Part shown: positions 52,549 to 63,606 of the stretch, one piece after another
Layout: the number at the start of each line of letters is the position of its first letter
Numbering within the stretch: position 1 is the first letter of the stretch
Assembly: GCF_017354985.1 (NCBI RefSeq)
Contig: NZ_CP071501.1
Span: forward strand, 3,325,001 to 3,389,000
Reading direction: 5' to 3'
Source: Shewanella cyperi
Lineage (GTDB): Bacteria; Pseudomonadota; Gammaproteobacteria; Enterobacterales; Shewanellaceae
DNA length: 64,000 bases
Made by a program: the position numbers and the translations under genes
The notes under the pieces: generated by a model
What the model saw: only the letters and a program-made list of their open reading frames with translations
The model's database searches: none
Told to the model about the DNA's origin: nothing

Positions 52549-52578
52549 AAAAAAACCGGTCAAGCGACCGGTTTTTTT
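52549..52578 (-). terminator. Terminator after hflC
   Basis: Stem AAAAAACCGGTC/GACCGGTTTTTT with AAGC loop and a T run on the minus strand. Confidence 0.85.
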
Positions 52579-52591
52579 ATCTCACTCAGGC

Positions 52592-53518
52592 TTATTTGGC
52601 CTTGGCGTGTTTCATATAGCGGAAGAACTCACTGTCCGGCTCCAACACCATGACATTGGAATTGCCATCGAAACTGGCGCGGTAAGCATCCAGGCTGCGG
52701 ACAAAGGCGAAAAACTCCGGATCCTTGTTGTAAGCGTCGGCGTAAATTTTTGCCGCTATGGCATCACCTTCACCGCGGATCACTTCACCGTTACGCTTGG
52801 CCGTTGACAGCTTGACCACCCGGTTGGCGTCCGTGGTTGCACGGATTTTCTCGGACTCTTCGCGACCTTTTGCCCTGTGCTCCTTGGCTACCGCCTGACG
52901 CTCGGCGCGCATACGCTGGAAGATGCTGGAACTGACGTTGGTTGGCAGGTTGATTTGCTTCACCCGCACGTCCACCACTTCAATACCCAAATCTTCTGCG
53001 CTCTTGGCGGCATTGCGCAGAGCGCGGCGCTGCAGTTCATCACGGCTGCTGCCCTCTTGCTCGTTGCCTTGACCACTGCGCACTCCGGACACAATCTCCT
53101 TGATGGTGCGCTGGCCGAATTCGGTGCGCAAATCACTGTTTATCTTGCGTTGCAACAGGGACTCGGCAAAGGACTTGATACCACCATTGGTGGACAGGTA
53201 ATACTTTTCAAAATCCTTGATGCGCCACTTGACGTAGGAGTCGACCATAAGATCTTTCTTCTCTGAGGTCACAAAGCGGTCGGCCGCACCGTCGAGGGTC
53301 TGGATACGGGCATCCAGGTAACGGATCTTGTCGATCACCGGCACCTTGAGATGCAGACCAGGCCCATAAACCCGGGTCACCGGCTTGCCATCGATATTGT
53401 CTTTTACCACTTCACCGAAGCGGGACACTATCGCCCTTTCTCCTTCACTGACCACCATCAGGGCCGATGCGCTGACCCCCAGGATGGCGGCAATCACTAC
53501 CAATACAAACTTACTCAT
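52592..53518 (-). CDS. hflC: HflC, modulator of FtsH protease
   Basis: 308 residues. N-terminal membrane anchor (about 4-24) then a band 7/SPFH domain (FGEVVKDNIDGKPVTRVYGPGLHLKVP) and a helical C-terminal coil (QAVAKEHRAKGREESEKI). Forms the HflKC cage around FtsH and tunes degradation of membrane proteins. Two bases after the hflK stop. Terminator follows. Confidence 0.94.
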   Translation of the reverse strand: MSKFVLVVIAAILGVSASALMVVSEGERAIVSRFGEVVKDNIDGKPVTRVYGPGLHLKVPVIDKIRYLDARIQTLDGAADRFVTSEKKDLMVDSYVKWRIKDFEKYYLSTNGGIKSFAESLLQRKINSDLRTEFGQRTIKEIVSGVRSGQGNEQEGSSRDELQRRALRNAAKSAEDLGIEVVDVRVKQINLPTNVSSSIFQRMRAERQAVAKEHRAKGREESEKIRATTDANRVVKLSTAKRNGEVIRGEGDAIAAKIYADAYNKDPEFFAFVRSLDAYRASFDGNSNVMVLEPDSEFFRYMKHAKAK

Positions 53519-53520
53519 GA

Positions 53521-54660
53521 TTATTGCCTCCCCTGGCGACTGCGCTCTTCCCGGGTGGGGCGACCACTCATAGGTGTGCTGCTGACCCGTCCCACCGGAT
53601 TGGGTGAGGAATTCGCTTGCGGCTCGCTGGTCTGCATAACATCGTTGCCCACGGCCTCCTGCGATTGGATCATCTTGTCCAGCGGCAGGTACATCAGGTT
53701 GCCGTTATTCTTGGTATCAACCAACACCTTGTTGGTGTCACCCAATATCCGTTCCATGGTTTCTATGTACAGACGCTGACGGGTTACCTCTGGTGCAGCC
53801 TGGTATTCGGGCAACAACTTTTCAAAACGCGCCACGGCACCTTCTGCTTCCTGGATCACCTGCTCCTTGTAGGCGCGGGCATCCTCGCGGATCCTCTGCT
53901 CCTGGCCACGGGTCTTGGGTTCCACTTCCCGCTTGTAGGCCTCGGCCTCACGGATGAAGCGCTGCTCATCTTCCTGGGCGGCAATCGCGTCGTCGAAGGC
54001 ATCTTTAACCTCTTCCGGCGGTCTGGCAGGCAGGAAGTTCACATCGATCACTGTCAACCCCAGGTTGTAGGGTTCAATGATGCGCTCAAGTTCAGCCCAG
54101 GTATCGGTGCGGATCTTGTCACGGCCAGTGGTGAGAATGTCATCCATGCGGGCGTGGCCGACCACGTAGCGCAGGGCGCTGTCTGTGGCTTCACGCAGAC
54201 TGGAGTTGGCATCCACGGCACTGAAAAGATATTGATAGGCATTGGTGACCTGGTACTGCACATCCAGTTCCACCTGCACCACGTTTTCGTCTGCGGTCAG
54301 CATGCTGCCGGAGGCGGGAATCGAACGGCGGCTGGCCACATCCACGGGCCTGACCTCATCGATAAAGGTCGCCTTCCAGTGCAGGCCGGGGCCGACTTCG
54401 CCAATGTGTTGACCGAATCGCAGTGCCACCCCGCGCTCGGCTTCCTTGATGGTATAAAAACCGGACAGGCCCCAAACAGCCAAGCCCAGACCCAGCACCA
54501 GGCTGAGACCGCCCAGGCCGACGCCACCGCCATTGCCTTTACCACCAAAACGCTTTGCGAGATTGCGAAAGACTTCGTCCAGATCCGGTGGCCCTTTATC
54601 GTTGCCACCTCTGTTTCCCCAAGGGTCGTTACCCTTGTTCCCGGGCTCGTTCCAAGCCAT
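53521..54660 (-). CDS. hflK: HflK, modulator of FtsH protease
   Basis: 379 residues. Glycine/proline-rich cytoplasmic tail at the start (MAWNEPGNKGNDPWGNRGG), one membrane helix near 52-73, then an SPFH domain (GVALRFGQHIGEVGPGLHW) and a coiled-coil C-terminus. Partner of HflC around FtsH. Between hflX and hflC as in E. coli. Confidence 0.94.
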   Translation of the reverse strand: MAWNEPGNKGNDPWGNRGGNDKGPPDLDEVFRNLAKRFGGKGNGGGVGLGGLSLVLGLGLAVWGLSGFYTIKEAERGVALRFGQHIGEVGPGLHWKATFIDEVRPVDVASRRSIPASGSMLTADENVVQVELDVQYQVTNAYQYLFSAVDANSSLREATDSALRYVVGHARMDDILTTGRDKIRTDTWAELERIIEPYNLGLTVIDVNFLPARPPEEVKDAFDDAIAAQEDEQRFIREAEAYKREVEPKTRGQEQRIREDARAYKEQVIQEAEGAVARFEKLLPEYQAAPEVTRQRLYIETMERILGDTNKVLVDTKNNGNLMYLPLDKMIQSQEAVGNDVMQTSEPQANSSPNPVGRVSSTPMSGRPTREERSRQGRQ

Positions 54661-54696
54661 TTAATGCTCCATAATCGGATGATATAAACGAGATTG

Positions 54697-56004
54697 TTAA
54701 CAAACTACCCTATCCGTCGCTGTATCGACAATAAAGGTTTCCAACTCACCTTGACTCTGTTTCGCCAGCCGGCGCCAATCGGCATCGGCAAGTCGCACAG
54801 ACAAGATACAGTTCCCCAGATCGTCATACTCTTTCTGCTGTATCGCGTCCAGTCGGTAAAACTGACCAAGATAATGTCCGGCCTTGGCCGGGATCCTCAG
54901 CGTCAGCTCGGCAACGGCCTCGCCCACCAGGTGGGCAATGGCTTTACCGAGCAGTTCCAATCCCTGGGACGCTCTGGCGGACAACCAAACCCGGTAGGGT
55001 TTGCCATCCTCGTCATAATCTATCTTGGGCTCAACAGCTTCCAATAGATCGATCTTGTTGTACACGAGCAGCTGAGGGATCTCGTGTGCATCAATTTCTT
55101 CCAATACCGCCTGCACCTGGGCCACGTTGTCATGCATCTTTTCATCGGCACAATCGATCACATGCAGCAACAAATCGGCCTGACGGGTTTCCTGCAGCGT
55201 GGCCTTGAATGCCGCCACCAAATCGTGGGGCAGGTGACGGATAAAACCCACGGTATCGGCCAGGATCACGGCGCCATCGTCCAGTTCCAATTTTCTCAGG
55301 GTCGGATCCAGAGTGGCAAACAGTTGATCGGCCGCATACACCTCTGAAGATGTGAGGGCATTGAACAGGGTCGACTTGCCTGCGTTGGTGTAACCCACCA
55401 GGGATACGGTGGGCATATCACTGCGCTGCCGGGCCCGGCGACTTTGTTCCCGCTGCTTGTCTACCTTTTCCAGGCGCTTGTTAATGTGCTTTATCCGATC
55501 ACGCAGCAAACGGCGGTCGGTCTCCAGCTGGGTTTCCCCCGGACCACGCAAACCTATCCCGCCTTTCTGGCGTTCAAGGTGGGTCCAGCCCCGGACCAGG
55601 CGAGTTGACATGTGGCGCAATTGCGCTAGCTCCACCTGCAACTTACCTTCGTGGGTTCGGGCTCGCTGGGCAAAAATATCCAGGATGAGAGAGGTTCTGT
55701 CCAACACCCGGCACTGACACAGCTGTTCCAGGTTACGCTCCTGAGCCGGGCTCAGGGCATGGTTGAAAATCACCACATTGGCGTCGGTGGCTGCGACCAG
55801 GGCCGCCAATTCTTCGGCCTTGCCGGATCCTACAAAAAATTTACGATCCGGGGCGCGGCGGCTTCCGGTTATCACTCCGACGGCGCGGGCGCCTGCCGAT
55901 TCCACCAACAGCTGCAGTTCGACAAGATCTTCCCGGCTGTTTTCGTCGGAAAAGTCGATATGGACAAGAACCGCTGTTTCTCCCGCCTCATAACGATCAA
56001 ACAA
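54697..56004 (-). CDS. hflX: GTPase HflX
   Basis: 435 residues. N-terminal HflX domain (ALSPAQERNLEQLCQ), coiled-coil hairpin, and GTPase domain: G1 GYTNAGKST, G3 DTVGFIRHLP, G4 NKID. It splits stalled or idle ribosomes under heat stress. Starts with TTG at 56004 (AGGGG at 8 bases), which reproduces the E. coli start MFDRY. Between hfq and hflK in the usual order. Confidence 0.93.
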   Translation of the reverse strand: MFDRYEAGETAVLVHIDFSDENSREDLVELQLLVESAGARAVGVITGSRRAPDRKFFVGSGKAEELAALVAATDANVVIFNHALSPAQERNLEQLCQCRVLDRTSLILDIFAQRARTHEGKLQVELAQLRHMSTRLVRGWTHLERQKGGIGLRGPGETQLETDRRLLRDRIKHINKRLEKVDKQREQSRRARQRSDMPTVSLVGYTNAGKSTLFNALTSSEVYAADQLFATLDPTLRKLELDDGAVILADTVGFIRHLPHDLVAAFKATLQETRQADLLLHVIDCADEKMHDNVAQVQAVLEEIDAHEIPQLLVYNKIDLLEAVEPKIDYDEDGKPYRVWLSARASQGLELLGKAIAHLVGEAVAELTLRIPAKAGHYLGQFYRLDAIQQKEYDDLGNCILSVRLADADWRRLAKQSQGELETFIVDTATDRVVC

Positions 56005-56024
56005 GAAGCGAACCCCTTATGGCC

Positions 56025-56300
56025 TTATTCGGCACTGCCATTGTCATCCTGTTGGGCATTGTAGTTGCTGCCACCGCTCTGATGACTGCCAACATTGAAT
56101 GGGCGGGCAGGTACAACGGTGGAGATAGCGTGCTTGTACACCATCTGGCTGACGGTGTTTTTCAGCAAAATCACGAATTGGTCAAATGACTCAACCTGTC
56201 CCTGGAGTTTGATACCGTTAACCAAATAAATAGAAACCGGAACGCGCTCACGGCGCAGTGCGTTCAAAAACGGGTCTTGTAAAGATTGCCCCTTAGCCAT
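56025..56300 (-). CDS. hfq: RNA chaperone Hfq
   Basis: 91 residues. Hexameric Sm-like protein for sRNA-mRNA pairing. Sm1 motif [19 protein letters not shown] and Sm2 [12 protein letters not shown], including the KH pair near 56-57; short C-terminal tail rich in Gly, Ser, Asn, Gln. GGAA 6 bases before the ATG. Order miaA-hfq-hflX is conserved. Confidence 0.96.
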   Translation of the reverse strand: MAKGQSLQDPFLNALRRERVPVSIYLVNGIKLQGQVESFDQFVILLKNTVSQMVYKHAISTVVPARPFNVGSHQSGGSNYNAQQDDNGSAE

Positions 56301-56387
56301 TTTTATTTCCTTTTTTATGTAAATTCAAAAACTGCAGCAAGATGGTTTTTTGTTTAGATTGAGTATTATACAGCAAAGGCTAGCCCA

Positions 56388-57311
56388 CTAGCGGCATTGT
56401 TGCACAAGTTTCAATAAATTCCCTTCTTCGCCGCTTGTCAGCCATTGCAATTCCGGCCATCCGCGCAACCATGTTAATTGACGCTTGGCTAATTGCCTAG
56501 TAGCAGCAACAGCTTTTTCGACCATAGTATCATGGTCAAATTCGCCATCGAGATACTGCCAAACCTGGCGGTACCCCACACAACGCATCGAGGGAAGTTC
56601 CAGGTGCAGATCGCCCCTGTCCTTCAATCGTTGCACTTCGGCAATCAATCCCTGCGCCAACATTTGCTGAAAGCGAATACCAATCAGTTTGTGCAGCGTC
56701 GCCCGCTCTTTCGGGGCAATGGCAAACTGCACCATGTCATAGGGCAAAGCCTCGGCCTTGGTCTCTGTCAGTTCGGTCAGGGTTTTACCACTGATCCTGA
56801 ACACTTCCAACGCCCGCGCCAAACGCTGCGGATCGTTGGGATGTATTCTGGCGGCAGATACAGGATCTATGCGCTCCAATTCCTCATGCAGCGCCTGCCA
56901 GCCCCGTTGTTCAGCTTCTGCCGCTATCTGTGCCCTGATGTCTTCATCGGCGCTGGGCAGCGGTGACAAACCTTCAAGCAGGGTCTTGAAGTACATCATG
57001 GTGCCCCCCACCAGCAGCGGGGTTTTGCCCTGTGCCAGTGCGGTCTCTATCGCCTGCACAGCGTCACGGCGGAAATCGGCAGCCGAGTAACTTTCGCTGG
57101 GGTCGAGAATATCCACCAGCGCATGGGGTGCCCGGGCCAGCTCATCGGCGCTGGGCTTGGCCGTGCCTATATCCATATCACGGTAAATCAGTGCAGAATC
57201 GACGGAAATCAGGCTGCAATTGTGATGTTCAGCCAACTCCATCGCCAGTGCTGTCTTGCCGGAGGCAGTCGGCCCCATCAAAAACAGGACTCTAGGTTTG
57301 GCTTCATTCAT
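56388..57311 (-). CDS. miaA: tRNA dimethylallyltransferase MiaA
   Basis: 307 residues. Adds the isopentenyl group to adenosine-37 of tRNAs that read UNN codons. P-loop GPTASGKTA (13-21), the [10 protein letters not shown] block and the zinc-free MiaA core, with [10 protein letters not shown]. Overlaps the 3' end of mutL by 8 bases. An 87-base gap before hfq leaves room for the hfq promoter. Confidence 0.95.
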   Translation of the reverse strand: MNEAKPRVLFLMGPTASGKTALAMELAEHHNCSLISVDSALIYRDMDIGTAKPSADELARAPHALVDILDPSESYSAADFRRDAVQAIETALAQGKTPLLVGGTMMYFKTLLEGLSPLPSADEDIRAQIAAEAEQRGWQALHEELERIDPVSAARIHPNDPQRLARALEVFRISGKTLTELTETKAEALPYDMVQFAIAPKERATLHKLIGIRFQQMLAQGLIAEVQRLKDRGDLHLELPSMRCVGYRQVWQYLDGEFDHDTMVEKAVAATRQLAKRQLTWLRGWPELQWLTSGEEGNLLKLVQQCR

Positions 57312-59157
57312 TCGTTTTCTGCTCTTTCAACCTATACTCTTCCACCCCTGAGTCTTTCACCCAGGAGCGCCACGGCAAGCGTTTGCTGCCGGCAAAAATC
57401 GGCGCTTGTAATGCTTCAGGCAGGGCCTTGAGCCTTTGCCACAATTCGGGGGCCGCGCTAAAAGCCGGTGTGGCTTCGCGGCTCAACCAGGCCACCAGGG
57501 CTTCCTGGGCCGGCTCTTCAGATTTCAACCACTCCAGCAGTTCGGGGATTGCCCGAGCCAGCTGGCTGTCCCTGAGATATGGGGGCACTTTTTTGATTAT
57601 CAACTGCCTGGCACGAATTGTCAGTTCCAGCCCCAGTTGCCGCAGCAAGGTGTCCCGCTCGGTCAATACCTGGTCCCAATCAGCTTCGGCGTTAACGGCC
57701 ACCGGCATCAGCAGAGGTTGTGCGGTTAAGCCGGTTGGCAAGCGCTGACCAATCTCCTGCTTAAGCAGCGCCTTGGCGCATTCGGCAAGTGACAGCAATT
57801 CGAGATTGTCGCCTTCGGCAAGTACCCAGAATTGGCCGGCCAATAACGGTGGCATACCATGGGTGACCACGGGTTCTGCGGCGCTCTGCGGCCCCGGCGT
57901 ATGCAAGAGTTCGGCATAACTTGCGACCGCGCTTCTTGGCGGTGGACTCAGTTGTTCGCGCACATATTGACGCCCCTGCCCCGTACTGCCACTGCCTGAG
58001 GTTCCGTGGCCGGTATAGCCGCCGCCCTTGTACGCGCCAGAGCCATAAGCTGCCGGCTCCCTGTGTGGTGCCGACGTATCACTCTCGGACCAGGCTGCCC
58101 TTGGGCTTGGTACCGGCGCAAAGTCCCGGGTCTGAGGCACTGGCGTGTGCCCCAGCGGCAGTTCCTGCAGCTGTGCCAAGGCCGATTGCAGTACCTGCAG
58201 AATAAAATCATGCACATATCTGGCTTGGTGAAACCGCACTTCATGCTTTGCCGGATGCACGTTTACGTCCACCTGATGGGGATCCAAACTCAGCATCAGC
58301 ACATAACCGGGTTGCTCCGCTTCGCCATGGGGTGCAAAGGCCTGGCGCACCGCATGATTCACCAGCCTGTCTCTGACCAGGCGGCCATTGACATAAAAAT
58401 AATGGCAGTCCACGGCCTGCTGCGAATGTGGATGCTGCAAATACCCGGTCAAATGCAAACCATCGTGCAGGCAATCAACCTTTATGGCCTGATCGGCAAA
58501 AGGTTTACCACTGACCTGAGCCAAGCGTTGCAGATACTGGTTATCGCTGTTGGCTGGACGATATTGGCGCACCAACTTGCCATTGTGACTCAGGGTGAAA
58601 TGGATGTCGGCTCGCACCAGGGCAATACGCTTAAGCCATTCATCTATGTGGGTAAATTCGGTCTTGTCACTCTTGAGAAAACGACGCCTTGCCGGCGTAT
58701 TGAAGAACAGATCCACCACATCTATGCTACTGCCCTGGGGATGAGCTGCGGGGATCACCTTGACCGCCATCTCAGAGCCTTCGGCATAGGCCTGCCAGGC
58801 TTCGGACTGCTCGGCGGTGCGCGAGGTGAGAGTCAAACGCGAAACCGAGCTGATACTGGCCAGGGCTTCACCGCGAAACCCAAAACTCAGTATGGCTTCC
58901 AAATCTTCCAGGCTATGCACCTTGGAGGTGGCATGGCGGGCCAGGGCCAGGGCCAGTTCGTCTTTGGGGATACCGCTGCCATTATCGCGAATACGGATAA
59001 GCTTGCTGCCGCCTTTTTCAATTTCAATATCGATGCGGCTGGCACCGGCATCCAGGCTGTTTTCCACCAGTTCTTTAACCACGGATGCCGGCCTTTCAAC
59101 CACCTCACCTGCCGCAATCTGGTTGGCAAGCTGGGGTGGCAATATCTGAATTGCCAT
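57304..59157 (-). CDS. mutL: DNA mismatch repair protein MutL
   Basis: 617 residues, E. coli-like size. GHKL ATPase N-terminus: [19 protein letters not shown] and [10 protein letters not shown]; a variable linker rich in Gly, Ser and Pro at about 355-420; C-terminal dimerisation domain. The zinc/DQHA(X)2E(X)4E endonuclease motif of non-methyl-directed MutL is absent, consistent with a MutH-using system. Starts ATG 59157 (AAGGA 6 bases before); an upstream TTG is an artefact. Confidence 0.94.
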   Translation of the reverse strand: MAIQILPPQLANQIAAGEVVERPASVVKELVENSLDAGASRIDIEIEKGGSKLIRIRDNGSGIPKDELALALARHATSKVHSLEDLEAILSFGFRGEALASISSVSRLTLTSRTAEQSEAWQAYAEGSEMAVKVIPAAHPQGSSIDVVDLFFNTPARRRFLKSDKTEFTHIDEWLKRIALVRADIHFTLSHNGKLVRQYRPANSDNQYLQRLAQVSGKPFADQAIKVDCLHDGLHLTGYLQHPHSQQAVDCHYFYVNGRLVRDRLVNHAVRQAFAPHGEAEQPGYVLMLSLDPHQVDVNVHPAKHEVRFHQARYVHDFILQVLQSALAQLQELPLGHTPVPQTRDFAPVPSPRAAWSESDTSAPHREPAAYGSGAYKGGGYTGHGTSGSGSTGQGRQYVREQLSPPPRSAVASYAELLHTPGPQSAAEPVVTHGMPPLLAGQFWVLAEGDNLELLSLAECAKALLKQEIGQRLPTGLTAQPLLMPVAVNAEADWDQVLTERDTLLRQLGLELTIRARQLIIKKVPPYLRDSQLARAIPELLEWLKSEEPAQEALVAWLSREATPAFSAAPELWQRLKALPEALQAPIFAGSKRLPWRSWVKDSGVEEYRLKEQKTNE

Positions 59158-59171
59158 CAAAAGTCCTTAAC

Positions 59172-60491
59172 TCAGGCGCCGGGGATCAGCAGTTGCTGGC
59201 CAATGCGCACTGTATCTGTGCTGAGGTTATTGGCCTGCTTAAGACTGCTGACCGACACATTGTAGCGCGAGGCGATCACCGACAGGGACTCCCCCTTTTT
59301 GACCTTGTGCTTGATAACCGCCTTTTTGGCCAGCAGGGTGTCGACCGGGGCATTGGCTTCAAAGTAGCGCACAACACCGGTATAAATGGCGTTTGCCAGC
59401 TTTTCCTGGTGACCGGCGCTGGTCAGCAGTCGCTCTTCCTTGGGATTGGAGATAAAACCGGTTTCCACCAAAATGGAGGGGATATCGGGTGCCTTGAGTA
59501 CCGCCAGGCTGGCAGACTCCGGACGGGGTTTATGCAGTTCCGTCACCCGGTCCAGATCCTTGAGCACGTCGGAGGCGACCGAGTGGCTGATGGCCATGGA
59601 TCTGTCCATGGACATGTCCAGCAATGTCATCGCCAGATACTGCTCGTTATCCGTGTTCTGGATAATTTCACCGGCACCACCGAGCAACTCGGAGTGCTTT
59701 TCTTTTTGTTCCAGCCAGCGACCGATTTCGGTATTGGCCCGGCGCATGGACAGCACCCAAACCGAGGCCCCCTGAGGCTGTGGCGAGGTGAACGCATCGG
59801 CATGAATGGATACCAGCAGATCCGCCTTGCTCTTGCGCGCCAGCTCGGAACGCTTGTTGAGGTTAACGAAATAATCTCCGCTGCGGGTCATCACCGCCTT
59901 CATCCCAGGGGTGGCATTGATCTTGTCGGCCACCCGTTTGGCGATGGGCAGCACCACCTTCTTCTCGTACATGCCCGAGGGGCCTATGGAGCCGGGGTCA
60001 TCACCACCGTGACCGGCATCAACCGCCACAATAATGTCACGCAGACTGCTGTTGGGCGCCGCAATGGTTTTGGCCTGAACGCTGTTGTCCTCCAAATCCA
60101 CCACCAGACGGTTACCGTAGGGGGCCGTGGGCGCCAGGGCAAACAGATTTGCCTTGACCGACTTTTGCAGTTCTATCACCAACCTGAGTGTTCCCTTGGT
60201 TTCTGGCTTGCTAATCCTCACTCTTTTGACCAACTTGCTATTGTTGGCAAGCTTGGCCAGATCCAGCTTGGTGCTGGTGGATTTCAGATCAACCACCAGA
60301 CGTTCAGGTTGATTCAGACTGAAAGAGCTGTATTCGGGCGCCGCGCTGAGATCGAATACCACCCGGGTCGACTCGGGTGCGGCCCAAATTCTAACGCCCT
60401 CAAGCTTATTGGCGGCCAGTGCCGGCGCAGCCGTGAGCACAATCAGGCAAGAAGAAAGTAACTTAATGATATTTCTTATATTTTTATTCAT
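59172..60491 (-). CDS. amiB: N-acetylmuramoyl-L-alanine amidase AmiB
   Basis: 439 residues. Signal peptide (about 1-26); AMIN domain (30-130) for septal targeting; amidase_3 catalytic domain (170-390) with zinc ligands in [15 protein letters not shown] and SIHADAF and the Glu in ETGFIS; one LysM domain near the C-terminus ([16 protein letters not shown]). Splits septal peptidoglycan during cell separation, with EnvC/NlpD-type activators not in the window. Overlaps tsaE by 1 base. Confidence 0.95.
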   Translation of the reverse strand: MNKNIRNIIKLLSSCLIVLTAAPALAANKLEGVRIWAAPESTRVVFDLSAAPEYSSFSLNQPERLVVDLKSTSTKLDLAKLANNSKLVKRVRISKPETKGTLRLVIELQKSVKANLFALAPTAPYGNRLVVDLEDNSVQAKTIAAPNSSLRDIIVAVDAGHGGDDPGSIGPSGMYEKKVVLPIAKRVADKINATPGMKAVMTRSGDYFVNLNKRSELARKSKADLLVSIHADAFTSPQPQGASVWVLSMRRANTEIGRWLEQKEKHSELLGGAGEIIQNTDNEQYLAMTLLDMSMDRSMAISHSVASDVLKDLDRVTELHKPRPESASLAVLKAPDIPSILVETGFISNPKEERLLTSAGHQEKLANAIYTGVVRYFEANAPVDTLLAKKAVIKHKVKKGESLSVIASRYNVSVSSLKQANNLSTDTVRIGQQLLIPGA

Positions 60492-60949
60492 TACTTAAGG
60501 CTGTCTATCAAGGCATCGCCGGCGGCGGTCGCCGACGTCAAAATCAGTTCCCGTCCACTATTAGCATATTTCAGCTGCAGCTGTATATCTGCGGCCGGCA
60601 GCAGTCCCTGGCCGCGTTCGGGCCATTCCACTATGCACAGACTATTGGGCGTGAAGTAATCACGAATTCCCATAAATTCGAGTTCTTCGGGATCCGCCAG
60701 GCGATAGAGATCAAAGTGATAAACTTCGACACCCGGCAGTTCATAGGGTTCCACCAGGGTATAAGTGGGGCTCTTAACCGCGCCCTGGTGGCCAAGAGAC
60801 TGGATCAGCCCACGGCTGAAGGTGGTCTTGCCGGCACCGAGTTCACCACTCAGGTACAGCACAAGTGGCGGCTTGAGGGCCGCTGCCAGACGGCGACCCA
60901 GGGCTATGGTGTCTTCTTCGGAAGCTAAATAAATGCGTGTTTCTGTCAT
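60491..60949 (-). CDS. tsaE: tRNA threonylcarbamoyladenosine biosynthesis protein TsaE
   Basis: 152 residues. P-loop ATPase of the threonylcarbamoyl-A37 machinery (with TsaB, TsaD). Walker [10 protein letters not shown] (about 35-43) and the HFDLYRL block, which is typical. Linked by 1-base overlap to amiB. Precedes nnr on the other side by 62 bases. Confidence 0.94.
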   Translation of the reverse strand: MTETRIYLASEEDTIALGRRLAAALKPPLVLYLSGELGAGKTTFSRGLIQSLGHQGAVKSPTYTLVEPYELPGVEVYHFDLYRLADPEELEFMGIRDYFTPNSLCIVEWPERGQGLLPAADIQLQLKYANSGRELILTSATAAGDALIDSLK

Positions 60950-61011
60950 TTAGGCGTTCAAATTGCTGCATTGGCGCCGGAGCACACTCCGGCCGCCGGC
61001 AAAATTTCCGC

Positions 61012-62502
61012 CTAGATTAAATCACTATTGACCAATTGGCGAATAAAAGGCATCAAATCGCTGGCGAGCATGCCGCGTTCACCGGCAGCAGCCGCCAGAT
61101 CGGCGGCCTCACCATGGACCACAACCCCGGCAATGGTCGCCGTCATGGGGGCCAAACCCTGTGCCATCAAAGCGGCGATAATACCGGATAACACATCTCC
61201 ACAACCACCACTTGCCAACCCAGGATTGCCTACCGGGGCCACCACCACTTGCTCGCCATCACAGATGAGGGTCCCAGCGCCTTTCAGCAGCACCACGCCA
61301 CCATAGGTTTGTTGCAGTTTCTGGACCGCCGCAAACCTGTCCAGCTCCACCTCGGCAACACTCATCCCGAGCAAGCGGGCGGCTTCTCCGGGATGGGGTG
61401 TCAACACCCAGTTTTGCTGCCGCCTGGGCTCCTTGGCCAGGAAGTTCAATGCGTCGGCGTCGAGCACGCAGGGTTTATCGCTCATTCCCACGGCTTTAAA
61501 CAGGTTATAACCCCAGTCATCCCGCCCGAGCCCGGGACCAATTACCAAGACATCGGCCCAGCCCAACCGCAGATAGACCTCCATATCCACCAGCTCACAG
61601 CCCCAGAACATCAGCTCGGGGCGGTTAGCGTTAACGGTCAACTGATGCTCCGGCTGACTTATCACAGTCACCAGACCGGCACCGGCACGCAAACAGGCCT
61701 CACCGGCCAGCCTCACGGCTCCGGCCATACCGTGATTGCCGCCCATCACAGTCACCTTGCCCGATTGCCCTTTGTGGCTGTCACGGGGACGGCGCCCCAA
61801 TAGATCCTTCAGAAACTGACCATCGACCCGCTGTGCCGACGGGGTCTCCTGCGACAATGCCGCTTCCAGCCCCAATGAGGCCAGACGCACTTCGCCCGCA
61901 AAATGCCTGGCCCTGGAGGTAAACAGCCCCTGCTTGAGGCCACCAAAGCTCAGGGTCATATCAGCACATACGGCGATGGGATTAACGTTGCCGGTATCGG
62001 CATCCACCCCCGAGGGCAGATCCAGACTGAGCACCCAGGCGCCACTGGCGTTGATATCCTGAATTATCCCGGCCATTGCAGCCCTGAGTTCACCATTGGT
62101 GCCACTGCCGAGCAGACCATCTATGATGACCTCGGCGCCATCCAGCGCTTCTTTATTATAGGGCTCCACCACGCCACCGGCAGCTTCAAAGGCCTTTTGG
62201 GCCCGTCGGTGTTCCACCGTTTTGCCATCGGCGCTCGCCAGTACCCGCAGCGGCAGTCCCCGCTCAAGCATCAACCTCGCCAGGGCCAGCGCATCGGCGC
62301 CGTTATTGCCGCTGCCGGCCAGCAGCACGGTTTGCAACCCCAGCCTTGATTCCAGGCGCAACAAGGCCAGCGCCGCATCGGCAGCCTGTTCAACCAATTG
62401 GTAGAGGGCATCACTGTCGCCTTGGCATACTGCAAATTCGGCTTGGCGTATCTGTTCTCGCCTATACAGGGCCATAGGTAAGCTGGACACTGAATTTGGC
62501 AT
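61012..62502 (-). CDS. nnr: Bifunctional NAD(P)H-hydrate repair enzyme Nnr
   Basis: 496 residues, two fused enzymes. NnrE epimerase (about 1-215; GSGNNGADALALAR) and NnrD ADP-dependent dehydratase (about 225-496; GGNHGMAGAV, GPGLGRDDW, PHPGEAARLLG, GLASGGCGDVLSG). Repairs damaged NAD(P)HX. First of the tsaE-amiB-mutL run, as in E. coli (yjeF). Same strand, 62-base gap to tsaE. Confidence 0.94.
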   Translation of the reverse strand: MPNSVSSLPMALYRREQIRQAEFAVCQGDSDALYQLVEQAADAALALLRLESRLGLQTVLLAGSGNNGADALALARLMLERGLPLRVLASADGKTVEHRRAQKAFEAAGGVVEPYNKEALDGAEVIIDGLLGSGTNGELRAAMAGIIQDINASGAWVLSLDLPSGVDADTGNVNPIAVCADMTLSFGGLKQGLFTSRARHFAGEVRLASLGLEAALSQETPSAQRVDGQFLKDLLGRRPRDSHKGQSGKVTVMGGNHGMAGAVRLAGEACLRAGAGLVTVISQPEHQLTVNANRPELMFWGCELVDMEVYLRLGWADVLVIGPGLGRDDWGYNLFKAVGMSDKPCVLDADALNFLAKEPRRQQNWVLTPHPGEAARLLGMSVAEVELDRFAAVQKLQQTYGGVVLLKGAGTLICDGEQVVVAPVGNPGLASGGCGDVLSGIIAALMAQGLAPMTATIAGVVVHGEAADLAAAAGERGMLASDLMPFIRQLVNSDLI

Positions 62503-62626
62503 TGGGAATCCCCTGAATATTTAACGAATTATTGATCCGGATCCCGTCATTTTCTGGCACCGCCCCATGATGGTTTCTACACTTTAGTCTAGGAGCTTTC
62601 TTCCTCCACTTTCATGGAGCTTACCG

Positions 62627-62815
62627 ATGGCTAGCATTAGGATGATGCTGATTACACTGCTGATACTCGCTCTGGCCGTATTGCTGCTCAGTCTGCCGCT
62701 GTATTCCAATATCCTGATAGAGGCATTATTGATCATCTGCATACTGCTGGTAGCGTTCGGTCTTTACCGCGCCATCTCCCAACCCATCCAGGATAAGGAT
62801 GACGATACCCAGTGA
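62627..62815 (+). CDS. Small two-helix membrane protein
   Basis: 62 residues. GGAG 8 bases before the ATG. Two hydrophobic helices (about 7-28 and 31-48) and a short acidic tail (SQPIQDKDDDTQ). No known family; no motif beyond the helices. Divergent from nnr. A terminator 90 bases after. The signals support a real gene. Confidence 0.55.
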   Translation: MASIRMMLITLLILALAVLLLSLPLYSNILIEALLIICILLVAFGLYRAISQPIQDKDDDTQ

Positions 62816-62901
62816 CGGATCCGCTCAACCTACCAGAGCCGCAGAGCTGAATTCTTTGACCCAGGTCATGCTTTTAACGCTTTTTGAGATCAAACAGGCA
62901 C

Positions 62902-62930
62902 AAAAAAACCGGTATGACATACCGGTTTTT
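62902..62930. terminator. Bidirectional terminator between the two small genes
   Basis: 12-bp stem AAAAACCGGTAT/ATACCGGTTTTT with GAC loop and flanking A/T runs. Confidence 0.9.
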
Positions 62931-62957
62931 CCATAATTACCGCCCTAGTGGTAATGG

Positions 62958-63416
62958 CTAGATATCTTCCATCCTCTGGGCGCTGTGTACCAGTCTCTGC
63001 TGCTGCACCCGCTCGACCCGCACCAGATCCTCAAGCATGCTGCAGGTATCACTGTGCGCTGATTTTTGCGCCAGCATCTCAAGCAAGGCAATCAGACGAT
63101 TTTCCAGATCAAGATGCAGTGCCAACACATCTTCAGAATTCATATTCGCCGGCAGCATCAGGGCCTGACAGCGATGCAGAAAATCTTCAAACTCCACGTC
63201 CTTGTACCAGACGTCGAGGCTCCCGGGTTGGGCTTGATCTATATAGTCCTCCATGGCCTGGGCTATATGGACCTGCTGTTTCTGTAAATAACCCAAAAGC
63301 AATTTCACCCTGGAGGCATCAGCCTGCTGCTGCAACCGGCCATACAGCAAGGCCATATCCTGACGGCAATGCACCAGGTAATCGAGCCATTCTTTCAGTT
63401 GTTGCATTCTCATCAT
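62958..63416 (-). CDS. Helical protein of unknown function
   Basis: 152 residues, all-helical (LKEWLDYLVHCRQDMALLYGR and repeated Glu/Gln/Leu helices), with GGAG 5 bases before ATG 63416; in-frame ATGs around 63449 and 63407 are alternatives. Composition suggests a four-helix bundle like ferritin-type or bacterioferritin-associated proteins, but the EXXH metal motifs are missing. I do not recognise it. Read toward the terminator shared with the 62-residue gene; upstream lies the tRNA array. Confidence 0.65.
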   Translation of the reverse strand: MMRMQQLKEWLDYLVHCRQDMALLYGRLQQQADASRVKLLLGYLQKQQVHIAQAMEDYIDQAQPGSLDVWYKDVEFEDFLHRCQALMLPANMNSEDVLALHLDLENRLIALLEMLAQKSAHSDTCSMLEDLVRVERVQQQRLVHSAQRMEDI

Positions 63417-63606
63417 GCCTGCTCCGGTAGCGCTTCGGCCAAACTTCATCAGATTATGGTGATATTATGCGAGCTATCGAAAATGAAAGATTTGCGCCAG
63501 TTCAAGTTTCCGCTGAAAGCGCGAAAATGGGCAGTTGCGACAAATGCCAACCGTTGAATAACGCTTTGCTGAATCAAGTAAAATTTTTTTGGGGGGTATA
63601 GAAGAT

